The notes under the pieces are model-generated. The model worked only from the letters and a program-made list of their open reading frames with translations, searched no databases and was not told the origin of the DNA. From the NCBI RefSeq assembly GCF_958979055.1, contig NC_084892.1, positions 1,120,001-1,184,000 on the forward strand: a stretch of 64,000 nucleotides of DNA, given 5' to 3'. Below are positions 50,746 to 64,000 of the stretch, in pieces. The stretch is from Alnus glutinosa (Eukaryota; Streptophyta; Magnoliopsida; Fagales; Betulaceae). A program made the translations under genes and the position numbers. Position 1 is the stretch's first letter. Each line of letters opens with the position of its first letter.

Positions 50746-51539
50746 GGTTTATTATTGTGTTGGTTTTATGGTTATGATTTTAGGATATAAAGTTTATATA
50801 TGCATATGAGAGAAATTTTAGTTTTTTTTTTTTTGAGTTTTTTTATCCGAAGATACCAAATTCTTCTTATAAATCTGTAGTCTCTTCACATGAATAGTTA
50901 ACGTTAAAAATGGAAGATAAAAAACAAATTTGTCGCAATTGATGATTTATGACGTTTGTTTTAAGGTTTTTTTTACGAATATGATTGTAAATGGTGGACA
51001 GTGGAATATTTGTTTTTTGGTTTTTTTTTTTTCCCGAAAATACCACAATTTATATATATTAGTAGCACAATTTATTTTCCCCACAATTTATATATATTCA
51101 TAGCACAATATGTTGATTATAATTTTGTATTTTAATTTTACTTTGCCATTATTGCTCACGATCATATTTTTATAAAATTAAAATGATAGCGGATATTTTT
51201 TTCTTTTTGCCACTTCATAAAAATACCAAAATTCACAATAGCACATTAAATTCATAGTAGCACACTAAAATATATCTCAAATATCCTCACATCAAGAGTT
51301 TTTTTAAAAAAAAAATTAAATATAATCACCAATAAATTCCATATTTCCATATTCCATATTTTCCATATTTCCACGAACTAGACAATGATTCAGTAATAAA
51401 AAATCAGTAATAAAAAATCTACAAGTATATATTCCATATTTCCACAAACTAGACAATGAAAAAAATTAGACAAATATCACAAAAAAAATTAATAAAATAT
51501 ACAAACTTATAGCAAAAAATTCAAAACAAAAATAAAAAT

Positions 51540-51562
51540 AACTCACAGTGATTTTTGTAGTG
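51540..51562. mobile_element. internal second CACTA-type terminus
   Basis: Reverse complement CACTACAAAAATCACTGTGAG matches the outer right terminus (CACTACAAAAATCGCTG) at 16 of 17 bases. The flank after it is CAA, not ATG, so it is not the partner of the left end at 36733. It may be a relic of a nested relative or of a duplicated end. Confidence 0.65.
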
Positions 51563-51644
51563 CAAGCTTGTACGTGTACCTGGAATTTTTGACAGAAAAA
51601 AAATAAATAAATAAATAAAGCTGAAAATGTTAGAACATGCACTG

Positions 51645-51647
51645 TAA

Positions 51648-51711
<64 letters not shown>

Positions 51712-51947
51712 AGAAGATGAGTGAGAGTGAGAGGAAGTGGAGGGAATACCGGTCCGGACGCGAGGGCTGTGGTGGGCGGGGGACAGTGGCGAGAGCTGAG
51801 AGAGAGAGAGAGCTAGAGAGAGAGAGAGAGCCGGTATCGGACAGTACTGGCCGGAACGGGAGGTGAGAGAGCTAGGGAGAGCGAGAGAGAGGGAGGGTCG
51901 CCGGCAGAGAGGCACCGGAATGGGCTGTCGCCGGCCAGCTGAGCTCG

Positions 51948-51995
<48 letters not shown>

Positions 51996-52056
51996 TGAGA
52001 GAGAGTAAATTAACGTAAGAAATGGGTAGCTTCCTCTGGAAGCTACCCATTTCTTT
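51645..52056. repeat. (GA)n tracts, GC-rich block and an 18-bp perfect hairpin
   Basis: (GA)n at about 51650-51708, 51797-51831 and 51956-51990 surround a GC-rich block with CCGGC words. This looks like a CT-rich transcript leader when read on the minus strand. It ends at a hairpin with 18-bp arms (AAGAAATGGGTAGCTTCC, 52017-52034 and its complement 52038-52055) and a 3-base loop. The Leu/Ser open frame here comes only from the dinucleotide repeats. Confidence 0.7.
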
Positions 52057-52170
52057 TATATAAATTAAATATAAAATTTAAAATTTAAAATATAAAATAT
52101 ATTTAAAAAAGTATATAATTTGAATAATATATAATTTAAATATAATATATAATATTATAATTTATCCTCC

Positions 52171-52290
52171 GATTGGCCAGGTGGCGCGCGGGAGAATTCC
52201 CGCGCAGTACCTGGCCAATCAATTGGACACGTGTACGTAGTACACGTGCCCAATTGGGGACGTGTATGTAAATACACGTCTCCAAATGTC
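52171..52290. repeat. three consecutive palindromes, module 1
   Basis: GATTGGCCAGGT...ACCTGGCCAATC with a GCGCGGGAGAATTCCCGCGC core (52171-52220), then AATTGGACACGTGTACG and its complement, then GGGACGTGTATGTAAATACACGTCTCC. The last two resemble the subterminal palindromes of the element. A related pair recurs at 53800-53870. Confidence 0.8.
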
Positions 52291-52659
52291 ATTTTTTTTT
52301 ATATATTATATATATATATTTAATATATTATATATATTTTATATAAACCCATGCAACCCAGAACGTGTATGCACTGCATGTACTGCATGTACACATTGCT
52401 AAACCCTAAGACCTAAAACTAAAACATAAACTATAAATTAAAACTAAATATAAACCCTAAATTTAAATCATGACACTAAGTATAAGTATATATACTATAC
52501 TACCCTAACCCTAAGTATATGTACTATATATTATTTTGAATTTTAAAATGGCGGCGCGCGGGAGACGTGTAATTAAAATACACGTCCTCCATTGTAGAAA
52601 TTGTATGTAATTAAAAAAAAATAATTATATATATATATAATTTAACAACGTAAAAAATT

Positions 52660-52913
52660 GTTAGGGTTTAGGGTTTTAGTTTCTTAGGGTTTAGGGTTTA
52701 AGGTTAGGATTTTTGTTTTTAGTGTTAGGAATTTTTTTTTTAGAAAGTCTAGGATATTTTTGTTTAAGGGTTTATGGTTTAGGGTTTAAGGTTAGGATTT
52801 TAGTTTATAGTGTTAGGGTTTTTTTTTTAGAAAGTGTAGGTTTTTTTTTTCTTAGGGTTTAGGGTTTAGGGTTCGTTATGGTTTAAGGTTAGGGTTTGGT
52901 TTTAGAAATTGTA

Positions 52914-52956
<43 letters not shown>

Positions 52957-53790
52957 GATCTAGGATTAGGGTTTAGGGTTTAGGGTTTTACTTTCTTAGG
53001 AAAAAAATTTTAACAAAGTGTAGGATATTTTTGTTTAAGGGTTTAGGGTTTAAGGTTAGGAATTTTGTTTCAGTGTTAGGGTTTCTTAATTTAGAAAGTG
53101 TAGGGTAATTATTTTTTTAGGGTATAGGGTTTAAGGTTTAAGGTTAGGAATTTTGTTTTTAGTGTTAGAGTTTCTTTTTTTAGAAAGTGTAGGATATTTT
53201 TGTTTAAGGGTTTAGGGTTTAGGGTTTAAGGTTAGGAATTTTGTTTTAGTGTTAGGGTTTCTTTTTTTAGAAAGTGTAGGATATTTTGTTTTTTTAGGGT
53301 ATAGGGTTTAAGGTTTAAGGTTAGGAATTTTGTTTTTAGTGTTAGGGTTTCTTTTTTTAGAAAGTGTACGATATTTTTGGGGTTTAGGGTTTAGGGTTTA
53401 AGGTTAGGACTTTTGTTTTTAGGGTTTAGGGTTAGGGTTTTTAGGGTTTGAAAGTGTAGGAATTTTTTATTTTTTAGGGTTTAGGATTTAAGGTTTGGGG
53501 TTTAGGGTAAGGGTTTTTTTTTAAGAACGTGTAGGATTCAGAGTTTATTTAAGGGTTTATTATTGTGTTGGTTTTATGATTATGATTTTAGGATATAAAG
53601 TTTTGGGATACAGTTTTTGTTTTGTTTTAAGAGTTGAATGTTCTTTATTTAAAAAACAAAAACAAATACGGGTTTAGGGTATTTCTTCTTTTTATAAAAA
53701 GGGTTTATTGTTCCGTGTTTAGGGTTAGGGTGTTAGGGGATTTTTTTTAAAAAAATGGTTTAGGGTTAGGGTTAGGGTTTTTGTTTTGTT
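52660..53790 (+). repeat. degenerate telomere-type array 2, TTTAGGG orientation
   Basis: Same composition as array 1: TTTAGGG words with the AGAAAGTGTAGGA spacer about nine times, plus a 38-base poly-T near 52917. It shares with array 1 a distinctive ~60-bp tail (AAGGGTTTATTATTGTGTTGG and GATTTTAGGATATAAAG; 50743 and 53550), showing that the two arrays are duplicate modules. Confidence 0.9.
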
Positions 53791-53799
53791 ATAGGGTTT

Positions 53800-53870
53800 G
53801 GGCACGTGTACTGAGTACACGTGTCCAATCCGGGACGTGTATTTAAATACACGTCCCGAAATGTATTTGC
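53800..53870. repeat. subterminal-like palindromes, module 2
   Basis: GGCACGTGTACTGAGTACACGTGTCC followed by CGGGACGTGTATTTAAATACACGTCCCG, both near-perfect palindromes and both counterparts of those at 52221-52285. They sit between the TTTAGGG array and the CCCTAA array. Confidence 0.85.
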
Positions 53871-53880
53871 ATGCCTTAAA

Positions 53881-53883
<3 letters not shown>

Positions 53884-53970
<87 letters not shown>
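53884..53970. repeat. (TA)n microsatellite, ~43 units
   Basis: Uninterrupted TA run of about 86 bp; the YIYIYI open frames on both strands are artefacts of it. Confidence 0.95.
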
Positions 53971-53977
<7 letters not shown>

Positions 53978-54059
53978 TTATATAATTTAACCACATAAAA
54001 AAAAATACAAACCCATGCAGCCTGAAATGTATATACCGTACATATAGCTAAATAAAAAA

Positions 54060-54945
<886 letters not shown>

Positions 54946-55489
54946 GGACTAAACTATAAGTATTTAATTCATTATGTAGCGCAGAACTCTAAAAATAATT
55001 GCATTTACTATATATAGCCATAAATAAAAAGGTTACTGTATATAATTTCTAAACCGTTTACATGCATGCATATCTATATATATAGTATTAATTATAGGTT
55101 TTTTAACTTTGTTATGTTTAAATTTTTTTTTTTTTTTTTTTTGTTTCTAAACGTAGATGGTGTACAAAACTGAACCCTAATTTGAACTATTTGGTTTAAT
55201 TAGATATATAGCACCAAATTTGGTTAATTATGTATATAGTACAATATAGTATACTATATATATATAAATAAAGAACCTAAAAAGTATAAATTTCAAATAT
55301 AAAATTTACATATAGCATATAGTTTTCAAACTTAATTTTATGTGTATAAGTTATGTACACCGTATTTTCAAAGATTTGTATGATTAATAAGATAATGAGT
55401 TTAATTTTTTTTTTTTATTTTAAAAAATTAATACAACACAGATTTTTTTTTTTAATGTTTATTTTGGCAAAAAATACCAATTTGCCACG

Positions 55490-55899
55490 GGTAAAAATAC
55501 ACGTGTCCAAGTGGACACGCGTATGAAAGACACGTGTCCAATTGGACACGTGTCTTATTACACGTGTCCATTTGGACACGAGTATAAAATTCTCGTGTCG
55601 AACTGGACACGTGTCTTATTACACGTGTCCATTTGGACACGAGTATAAAATACTCGTGTCCACTTGGACACGTGTATTTTTACACGTGTCCAGTTCGTCA
55701 AGAGTATTTTATACTCGTGTCCAAATGGACACGTGTAATAAGACACGTGTCCAATTGGACACGTGTCTTTCATACGCGTGTCCATTTTTTACGCTTGCAC
55801 AATTTGACACGTGTCATTTGTGACACGTGTCAAATTTGACGCGTGTCTACAGTAACGGGTACTGTAGACACGTGTCAAACTGCAGCGATTTTTGTAGTG
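55490..55899. repeat. CACTA right terminus and subterminal palindromes
   Basis: A run of TGGACACGTGTC-type palindromes from 55497 to 55785. Together they form one larger inverted repeat with ~118-bp arms (about 55512-55631 and 55666-55784). TTTGACACGTGTC copies like those at the left end then occupy 55803-55880, followed by the terminal repeat. The left end uses TTGACACGTGT almost exclusively, so the two ends differ. Confidence 0.88.
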
Positions 55900-56440
55900 A
55901 TGACCCACTTCCCACTGTTTTTTTTTCTTATTTTCTTTCACCACTCCTAATCTTTTGTTTTTTTTCTTCAAAAAAAAAAACAAAAAAACTTTTGTTTCTT
56001 GGTTATATCATTCTTTACTTTTTTTGATATTTGATATTTTATACTTACTATTAAATGTCGTTGATTTTAATCGGTCATTGTTATGAGTTCGGATCGCTTA
56101 TCATAATTGTGCCACTGATTTTAATACACAATTAACTAAATCTTAATTACAATCGACTATCTTACAAGAAAGATAAAATAGATTAACTATATTATCTATT
56201 GAGAATAATATATTAACAAAACTTGAACATAAAAATTTAATTAATAATTTTACATCTTTCGATGATAATTTTAGAATTAAATTTTAATATTCAATATAAA
56301 AATTTATTTATAATAATATTTTAAATTAAAAATGCATCATTTAACTTTTTGCCTTTTTCTTTGATTTGTTCCTTAATACACACCACTCGGTTTTGTAACA
56401 AGATTCCCGCCATTTAAGTGAAATGAAAATGAGTTATTTT

Positions 56441-56554
56441 AGGATCAAGATTTAATGTTGGTATATGCTAACGATGTAGATAATGCCATATAATTATATT
56501 TATAACATGTCATTATCTACTTCGTTAAAGACAACAACATTAAATCTTGATCCT
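56441..56554. mobile_element. foldback MITE-like element
   Basis: AGGATCAAGATTTAATGTTG at the left and its exact reverse complement at the right, with partly paired interior (CGATGTAGATAATG against CATTATCTACTTCG). 114 bp, no coding capacity. Confidence 0.75.
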
Positions 56555-56930
56555 TGTCCACCAATGTCACTATCCATTTTCATCTTCCATCATGCTCATT
56601 AATTGCATTTTCGCCTACTTTAGTTTTGAAAAATTATTTTATTATTTTATTATTTTATTATTTTATAGTGTGCGTTGGAAAAGATTTGTAAAAGGTTGTC
56701 TTCTCTGTGTACTTGATTATAGAAGGGAGAAAGGAGAAAGGGGGGGGGGGGGGGGGGAATTGAGATGAGAATTTTGACAAAATTCTTACAAAATGAAAAG
56801 GAAACATTGTTTTACAATAGAATATAATTACTTAAACCCACTAAAATTAATGTTATATACCACTCTAATATCTCACTTTTATCTTGTAATGCTGATGTGG
56901 CAAGGTCTAGTAACCATTATATATATATAT

Positions 56931-57114
56931 TGAGAAATGATCCTTACACTCATTTCTCACAACAGCCCCACAACAAGCTGACGTGGCTGGTAATATTTTA
57001 TTACTTTTTTACAAAAAGAAAAGAAAAGAAAACAAAAAAAATAATAAAATATTACCAGCCACGTCAGCTTGTTGTGGGGCTGTTGTGAGAAATGAGTGTA
57101 AGGATCATTTCTCA
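56931..57114. mobile_element. MITE with ~72-bp near-perfect terminal inverted repeats
   Basis: Arms 56931-57002 and 57043-57114 (TGAGAAATGATCCTTACACT ... GGCTGGTAATATTTTATTA) are almost perfect complements around a ~40-bp A-rich loop. Flanks are TATATA on both sides, a possible TA-type duplication. The high arm identity suggests a young insertion or selection by hairpin amplification. The lysine-rich open frame across it is not a gene. Confidence 0.85.
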
Positions 57115-57569
57115 TATATATTTGTTAATAAGGGTTGATCTAAAGGCTACTACACCCTAGCACGTTAACATAGTAGGGTAAAAATGAGATATTGGTATGA
57201 TATATAACATTATTTTTATATTACAAATATCTTATTCTACTAAGAGATGTATATTCATGAATTACATGTTAAGACACTTTTCCTTTTGCCTCGAGTAATT
57301 TCAAGAATTCAAATTTCGGAGTTATAAGGACAGGACTTAAAACGAAGAAAATACATTTTACGGTTCATTTAAAATTGAGATGTGCTATATATCCTCCTAA
57401 TGTCTTTTTTATTTTTTTTTTATTTTTTTTTATTTTCTTACTTTTGAAAATCAACGTTAGATCTGCAGGACCCCATGAAAAACCTACAGATCCAATAATA
57501 ATTTTAAAAAATAAGAGGAGAAGAAAATGATTGAAGAATGAAATGAATCATTTCTTTTTAAATGACATG

Positions 57570-57642
<73 letters not shown>
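57570..57642. repeat. (TA)n microsatellite
   Basis: About 35 TA units. The surrounding 57115-59200 is AT-rich intergenic DNA without a supported gene. Confidence 0.95.
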
Positions 57643-57647
<5 letters not shown>

Positions 57648-59215
57648 AAAGCTTTTAAATACCTTTTCCTTGAAATCTAAATTTTAAGAGTGAGTTAGAT
57701 TTGTATCAAAATGAAACCCTAATTTTATTTTATTTTAAGAACCTATTTCAAGGCATGTACAATAAATTAAAAGAGTTTTGTTCTTCTTAAACTCTTTTTC
57801 TTTTTCACGGCCTTCTATAATTTATAAAACAATAAAAAATATTAGACATATAACTTTTTTACAACTCGTTGACACGGATGAATATCATCTAACTCTTGGA
57901 TAAGACTGGATCCAAAAGCTTATTAGGTGGAGTTACACTTATGGCCAAAAATTGCCAAGCAATTTGTACGTATCTGACCCCAATAATTGAGACAATGTCA
58001 CGATGCACATGATTAAGAGAGACAAAAAAATATCAGAAAGAAACGACCAAACTTTTACAGTAATATTATGAAATATATATTACATAGGCATAAACTTTAC
58101 AATACATGACGGAACTAAGAATTTAGAGTTAACTTTACTTACCAAAAAAAAAAAAAAGAGAATTTAGAGTGAACTTAACTCTAAGGGGCTGGATTGCATT
58201 AAAAAAAAATTAAGAGAGCCATCATAATAAGATTAAAATAAAGAAACCCTAAATATGCTAAAAAAAATAAATTAAAACCTTTCTTCTTCTTTTTTTTGAA
58301 AGGGTCTGAACTGTCAAATTAATCGAGTTTGAGTCAACCCAAATTAGCCCATTTAATAAATGGGTAAATCCGCCGGTCAACGCACTTAACCCATAAGTGA
58401 CCCGCATAATCCATATAAATTAAATTAGATTTTTTTTACAAGTAAAAATCAAAACTCTAAAAGGCTAAAATTCATAACTTCATATAATTAAAATTCTTTT
58501 TCTTTCATTTTAATTCATATACATGTTCAAATCTCATACGAGACGTATTTAGATCAATCCAACACAATATATTTATTAAATGGGTTATGTAGGTCAAGTC
58601 TTATTTAAATAAGTCATGGCAATATTGAAAAGTTTGACTCGTTTAACCAAATGGGTCAAATTCGAATTGATTAATTAGTCAATCAAACCCGAATTACCGG
58701 TCCTAAGAGAAGCCATGGCTGCTCCCTGTCCCCCCTTAGCTCTGTCCCTAGTAATATAAGTGCGTTTGGCCCACGATTTCTCAAGCCAAACACGTGTTTT
58801 CATAGCTAACAAACTTTTCAATATCTCTAGCTTCGATATGATGGATTTGTTGTGGATTCACATTAGAGACAAATATAAAATAAAAATAAATAAACAATGC
58901 TGAAACAGAAAGAGCTGCTGAATGAAAATGGGTGTTTTCTGGTCACCCAACTAGAAAAGCAAAAGGGGTGATAATTTGCAGCATAGTAGCTTGTTAGGCA
59001 CAAAATGCAGTGCAAGAACATGCATCAAAAGGGGAATCATTTAAGGGATGCCCCACTGTTGGGATCTAAGACTCCAAGGCCAATCTAGTTCTTAGCTTTA
59101 ATACCTAAACACCTTTTTGTGTTTCCACCATTCAAACTGTCTATACCTTTTTCCATTTTCCACTTCCACTTCCACTCCTTCCTTTACCATTCTTCTCCTA
59201 CAGAGATCCAAGAAC

Positions 59216-59236
59216 ACCCCCCCCCCCCCCCCCCCC
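59216..59236. repeat. poly-C tract
   Basis: About 20 consecutive C. Like the poly-G near 56740, it is rare in otherwise AT-rich plant intergenic DNA and a likely site of sequencing uncertainty. Confidence 0.9.
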
Positions 59237-59735
59237 AGGGACCCCCACTTTCCCATTACCAGCAATGGATACTACTTCGAAGTGGAGACACTTATTTGAC
59301 TCATGGATGCACAAAGCTCGATGTTTATTGGGTAAAACAGCAACAACAGGGTAACAAGGAACCAAAAAAGACTCTTTTTCTCACTTGGTGAAAAAAGAAG
59401 CAGATTGAATGGAATTTCATAGCTTTAGCTTTTTCAGGTCAAAAGCCACCAACCAAGCAAGCTGTTATCTCAAAGGACCTTTTCTGCAGTATAAGATTAT
59501 AAAGGTCCTCTAAAGAAAGTACACAGACCTTCGCTTAATGGAATAGATGACAGGGTTTGTACCTCGGAGTCAAGGTCATGACAGTTCCCCTCCTCCACCC
59601 GGCAGCCCCCCACTTCTTCCATCCCCAACCTTATGGGGTTCACGTGCTTCAGGACCCACACCTAATATCATAATGTAAACGTCAACATGAGAACACAATC
59701 AGTCACATTTTAAAAGGTAAAAATATCAACTCCGT

Positions 59736-60241
59736 CACAAAGATTTACCTTTAATTTACATCACATCTTTCTAAGAATTTCAGCCAAAATAAATGCCCAT
59801 CGAATCAAAGTTACCAACTTCACTCTTAAGTAGTGCTCATATAGGTTTGGAGAAAATTCTTTCGATCAAGTTAAATTAACTCATATTTATCCTTAAAGCA
59901 TATGATTTTCACGTACATTTTAAAAAATGCAAGCAAGAATCACGTGCCGTAAAGATAAATGTCCGTTTATTGGAAGAATTCTCTACATCACAAAGATTTA
60001 CCTTTAATTTACATCACATCAATCTAAGAATATCAGCCAAAATAAATGCCCATCGAATCAAAGTTACCAACTACACTCTTAAGTAGTGCTCATATAGGTT
60101 GGAGAAAATTCTTTCGATCAAGTCTAATAAACTCATATTTATCCTTAGAGCATATGATTTTCACGTGTATTTTAAAAAATGCAAGCAAAAATCACATACC
60201 ATAAAGATAAATGTCCGTTTATTGGAAGAATTCTCTCCAAA
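59736..60241. repeat. 253-bp tandem duplication upstream of CKX1
   Basis: Copy 1 at 59736-59988 and copy 2 at 59989-60241 match with about 15 differences. The start is CACAAAGATTTACCTTTAAT and the end GGAAGAATTCTCT. Each copy includes an ACTCTTAAGTAGTGC and an AATCACRTRCCRTAAAG segment. It lies 1.3-1.8 kb before the CKX1 start. Confidence 0.9.
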
Positions 60242-60419
60242 ACAGTTTTTTTTTTTTTTTTTAAAAAAAGCTTCATCATTCTCTATTTATATATTGACCG
60301 AAGCTGGTAATTAGTTGATACACGCCAAAAAGGACAAAAAGTTTTTGAGGGAATTAAAAAGGAGCACCAATTTACTACTAGTAGAAAGATTTCGGGAGGT
60401 TCTTAACAGAGTTGATAAC

Positions 60420-60850
60420 TGTTGGGAATAATCTAACTCCAAGTTGAATTGGGGTAGTAGTCTCAATACGGGTCCAATAAGGACTCTTTGAAAAATTTGG
60501 TCAACTGTCCAACTCCCTGTTGAATAGAAATTAGACTTCAGAACAAATCAAACTCCAAGCCCCCCTAATTTAAGTGGAGATAGTAAACCTAATTCAAGTT
60601 TGACTCCACCTCTTTACCTATAAATAGGCTCATACCCCAGGTATAAACGACAGACTAATTATTTTATGCATTGAACATACTTTTTTCTCATAAGCTAATT
60701 TGGGCATTGGAACGAGACTCCCGGAAGGGTCTTTAAATTTTAGTTGTTTTACAGTATTCTTGAAGAGTTTTAATTGTTTTACAATATTCTTAAGGAGCGT
60801 GAAAAACAAGCAGCTCACACCTTACTAGAAATTGTCCCAAACTATAACCA
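60420..60850 (+). mobile_element. probable LTR remnant
   Basis: Starts TGTTGGGAATAATCTAACTCC, has a TATA-like CTATAAATAGG (60619) and an R/U5-like stretch (GAGACTCCCGGAAGGGTC, then AAGCAGCTCACACC) of the kind seen in plant retroelement LTRs. The right boundary and target duplication are not clear. Confidence 0.5.
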
Positions 60851-61330
60851 TGAATCAAATGGTGAATTTCCTTGATACTCGAAGAGGGCAGGCATTTGAG
60901 TGTTACTTGAAATTATTGAAGGCAGCTCAAGGAGAGAAACCTAAACCACAAAACATACACTTCCCAAGAACTCCACTGCAGTGGGACCCAATAATCTGTC
61001 ACACTCGGCTGTAACAGCATGCAACTTAGTAGGGGCCGGCCCCCCGATCACTCCACGATCAGAAAATTGAATCCCATTGCACTAAAACAAATGCAGGCTT
61101 GGGCATCTTTTGTGTACTATTCAATGCTTGAAATAGCAATGCCAGGCTCCAGAAATGGCAAGAAATAAAGTAGAAAATGTGGTTCTAACGAAACTGAGCA
61201 GAAAGTGGCATTGAGACGTGAAATCTTCACTTTCATCACATCGCTTTGGAACACAAAAAAGCGAACCAAAAAGAAAAAAAATCCAAAAAACGCACAGACG
61301 TACGAATACAACATGGAATACGGTCTAATG

Positions 61331-61464
61331 TCTATATACAGCGTCATCACTGAATGTGTGTTTGACTATGCCGCCCAAAACCTCCCCTTTAAATTCTTTT
61401 CTCTGCCTTTCATTTCCTTAGCCTTTTCCCCACCTCTCCTTTTGCCTTGCCTCACCAAAGAGAG

Positions 61465-61520
<56 letters not shown>
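61331..61520 (+). promoter_or_regulatory. CKX1 core promoter and (CT)n leader
   Basis: CTATATACA (61331-61339) is a plausible TATA box ~200 bases before the ATG. The predicted leader contains an uninterrupted (TC)23 at 61471-61516, ending ~20 bases before the start. CT-rich leaders are common in plant genes and bind BBR/BPC GAGA factors; one member is known to act in cytokinin responses, but a role here is inference. Confidence 0.5.
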
Positions 61521-61521
<1 letters not shown>

Positions 61522-61535
61522 ATCCTCAGAAAAAT

Positions 61536-63732
<2,197 letters not shown>

Positions 63733-64000
63733 TGCATTGACGTTGGCCTCACAAATGAGCCACATCGTACAGAAAGGGCCTCAAAAAGTAAATTATGACA
63801 AGTTATCGTATACGTTTTTGGCTTTCAATAACAATTGTACGCATAACAAGAAGGATGTGGGCCATTTGAAACCTTTGTTGGGAACTCTGGTAGGAAATTA
63901 AAAATGTAAAGAGAGCATCGCACTATGAAATAGATGTAACTCTGGTAGGAAATTAAAAAATGCAAGGAGAACATTGCACTATGAAATAGATGTAACCCAT
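63733..64000 (+). other. 3' flank of CKX1 with a short direct repeat
   Basis: GGAACTCTGGTAGGAAATTAAAAATG...GCACTATGAAATAGATGTAAC occurs at about 63879-63939 and again at 63940-63996, a ~60-bp tandem repeat in the presumed 3' untranslated region. It runs to the window edge. Confidence 0.7.

Noticed and set aside
36733-51562. Pairing the left terminus with the internal terminus at 51562
   Set aside because: The flanks do not match (ATG against CAA), whereas 55899 gives a perfect ATG duplication.
51466-52050. A 194-residue Ser/Leu-rich protein (minus)
   Set aside because: Most of it is the translation of (GA)n runs, without a domain; more likely leader or repeat sequence.

Overview
This is nuclear DNA from a flowering plant, most likely a eudicot. 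The evidence is intron-rich plant genes with GT-AG introns (a cytokinin dehydrogenase close to Arabidopsis CKX1, a chloroplast FAX/TMEM14 protein, an AK6-type adenylate kinase), plant F-box-associated sequences, Arabidopsis-type TTTAGGG heptamers, and a typical plant mix of CACTA, LTR, LINE and MITE elements. I cannot name the species.

Layout. 0-7.3 kb: a small cluster, all on the minus strand, with one intact kelch-like gene, a truncated copy of it, and two copies of an F-box-associated (FBA) pseudogene that share the same lesions. 7.6-9.4 kb: a complete three-exon AK6 gene (minus). 11.1-16.1 kb: a six-exon fatty-acid-export gene, FAX4-like (plus), whose second intron (3.35 kb) holds a repeat remnant rich in GATCGA words. 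16.1-36.7 kb: gene-poor DNA with an RNase H fragment, a Tourist-size foldback MITE, two 5'-truncated LINE ends (one with a 12-bp target duplication), a stray CACTA terminus and a recent 1.48-kb tandem duplication.

36,733-55,899: one complete 19.2-kb CACTA (En/Spm) transposon. It has terminal CACTACAAAAAT repeats, a perfect 3-bp target duplication (ATG) and arrays of palindromic ACACGTGT subterminal repeats. Both genes run on the minus strand: a TNP2-type transposase and a TNPA/Transposase_24-type protein. Each is interrupted by a solo LTR with an exact 5-bp duplication (GAGAA and GTCAC), and reading is in frame across both empty sites. The 6.8 kb between the transposase start and the 5' end of the element is filled with duplicated modules of degenerate telomere-type repeats. 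These alternate between TTTAGGG and CCCTAA orientation around subterminal-like palindromes. This is the most unusual structure in the window.

55.9-61.5 kb: foldback MITEs, long (TA)n, and the upstream region of the last gene with a 253-bp tandem duplication and a probable LTR remnant. 61.5-63.7 kb: a five-exon CKX1-like cytokinin dehydrogenase (plus). The genes are unrelated housekeeping or hormone genes and do not form a pathway; most of the window is transposon history.
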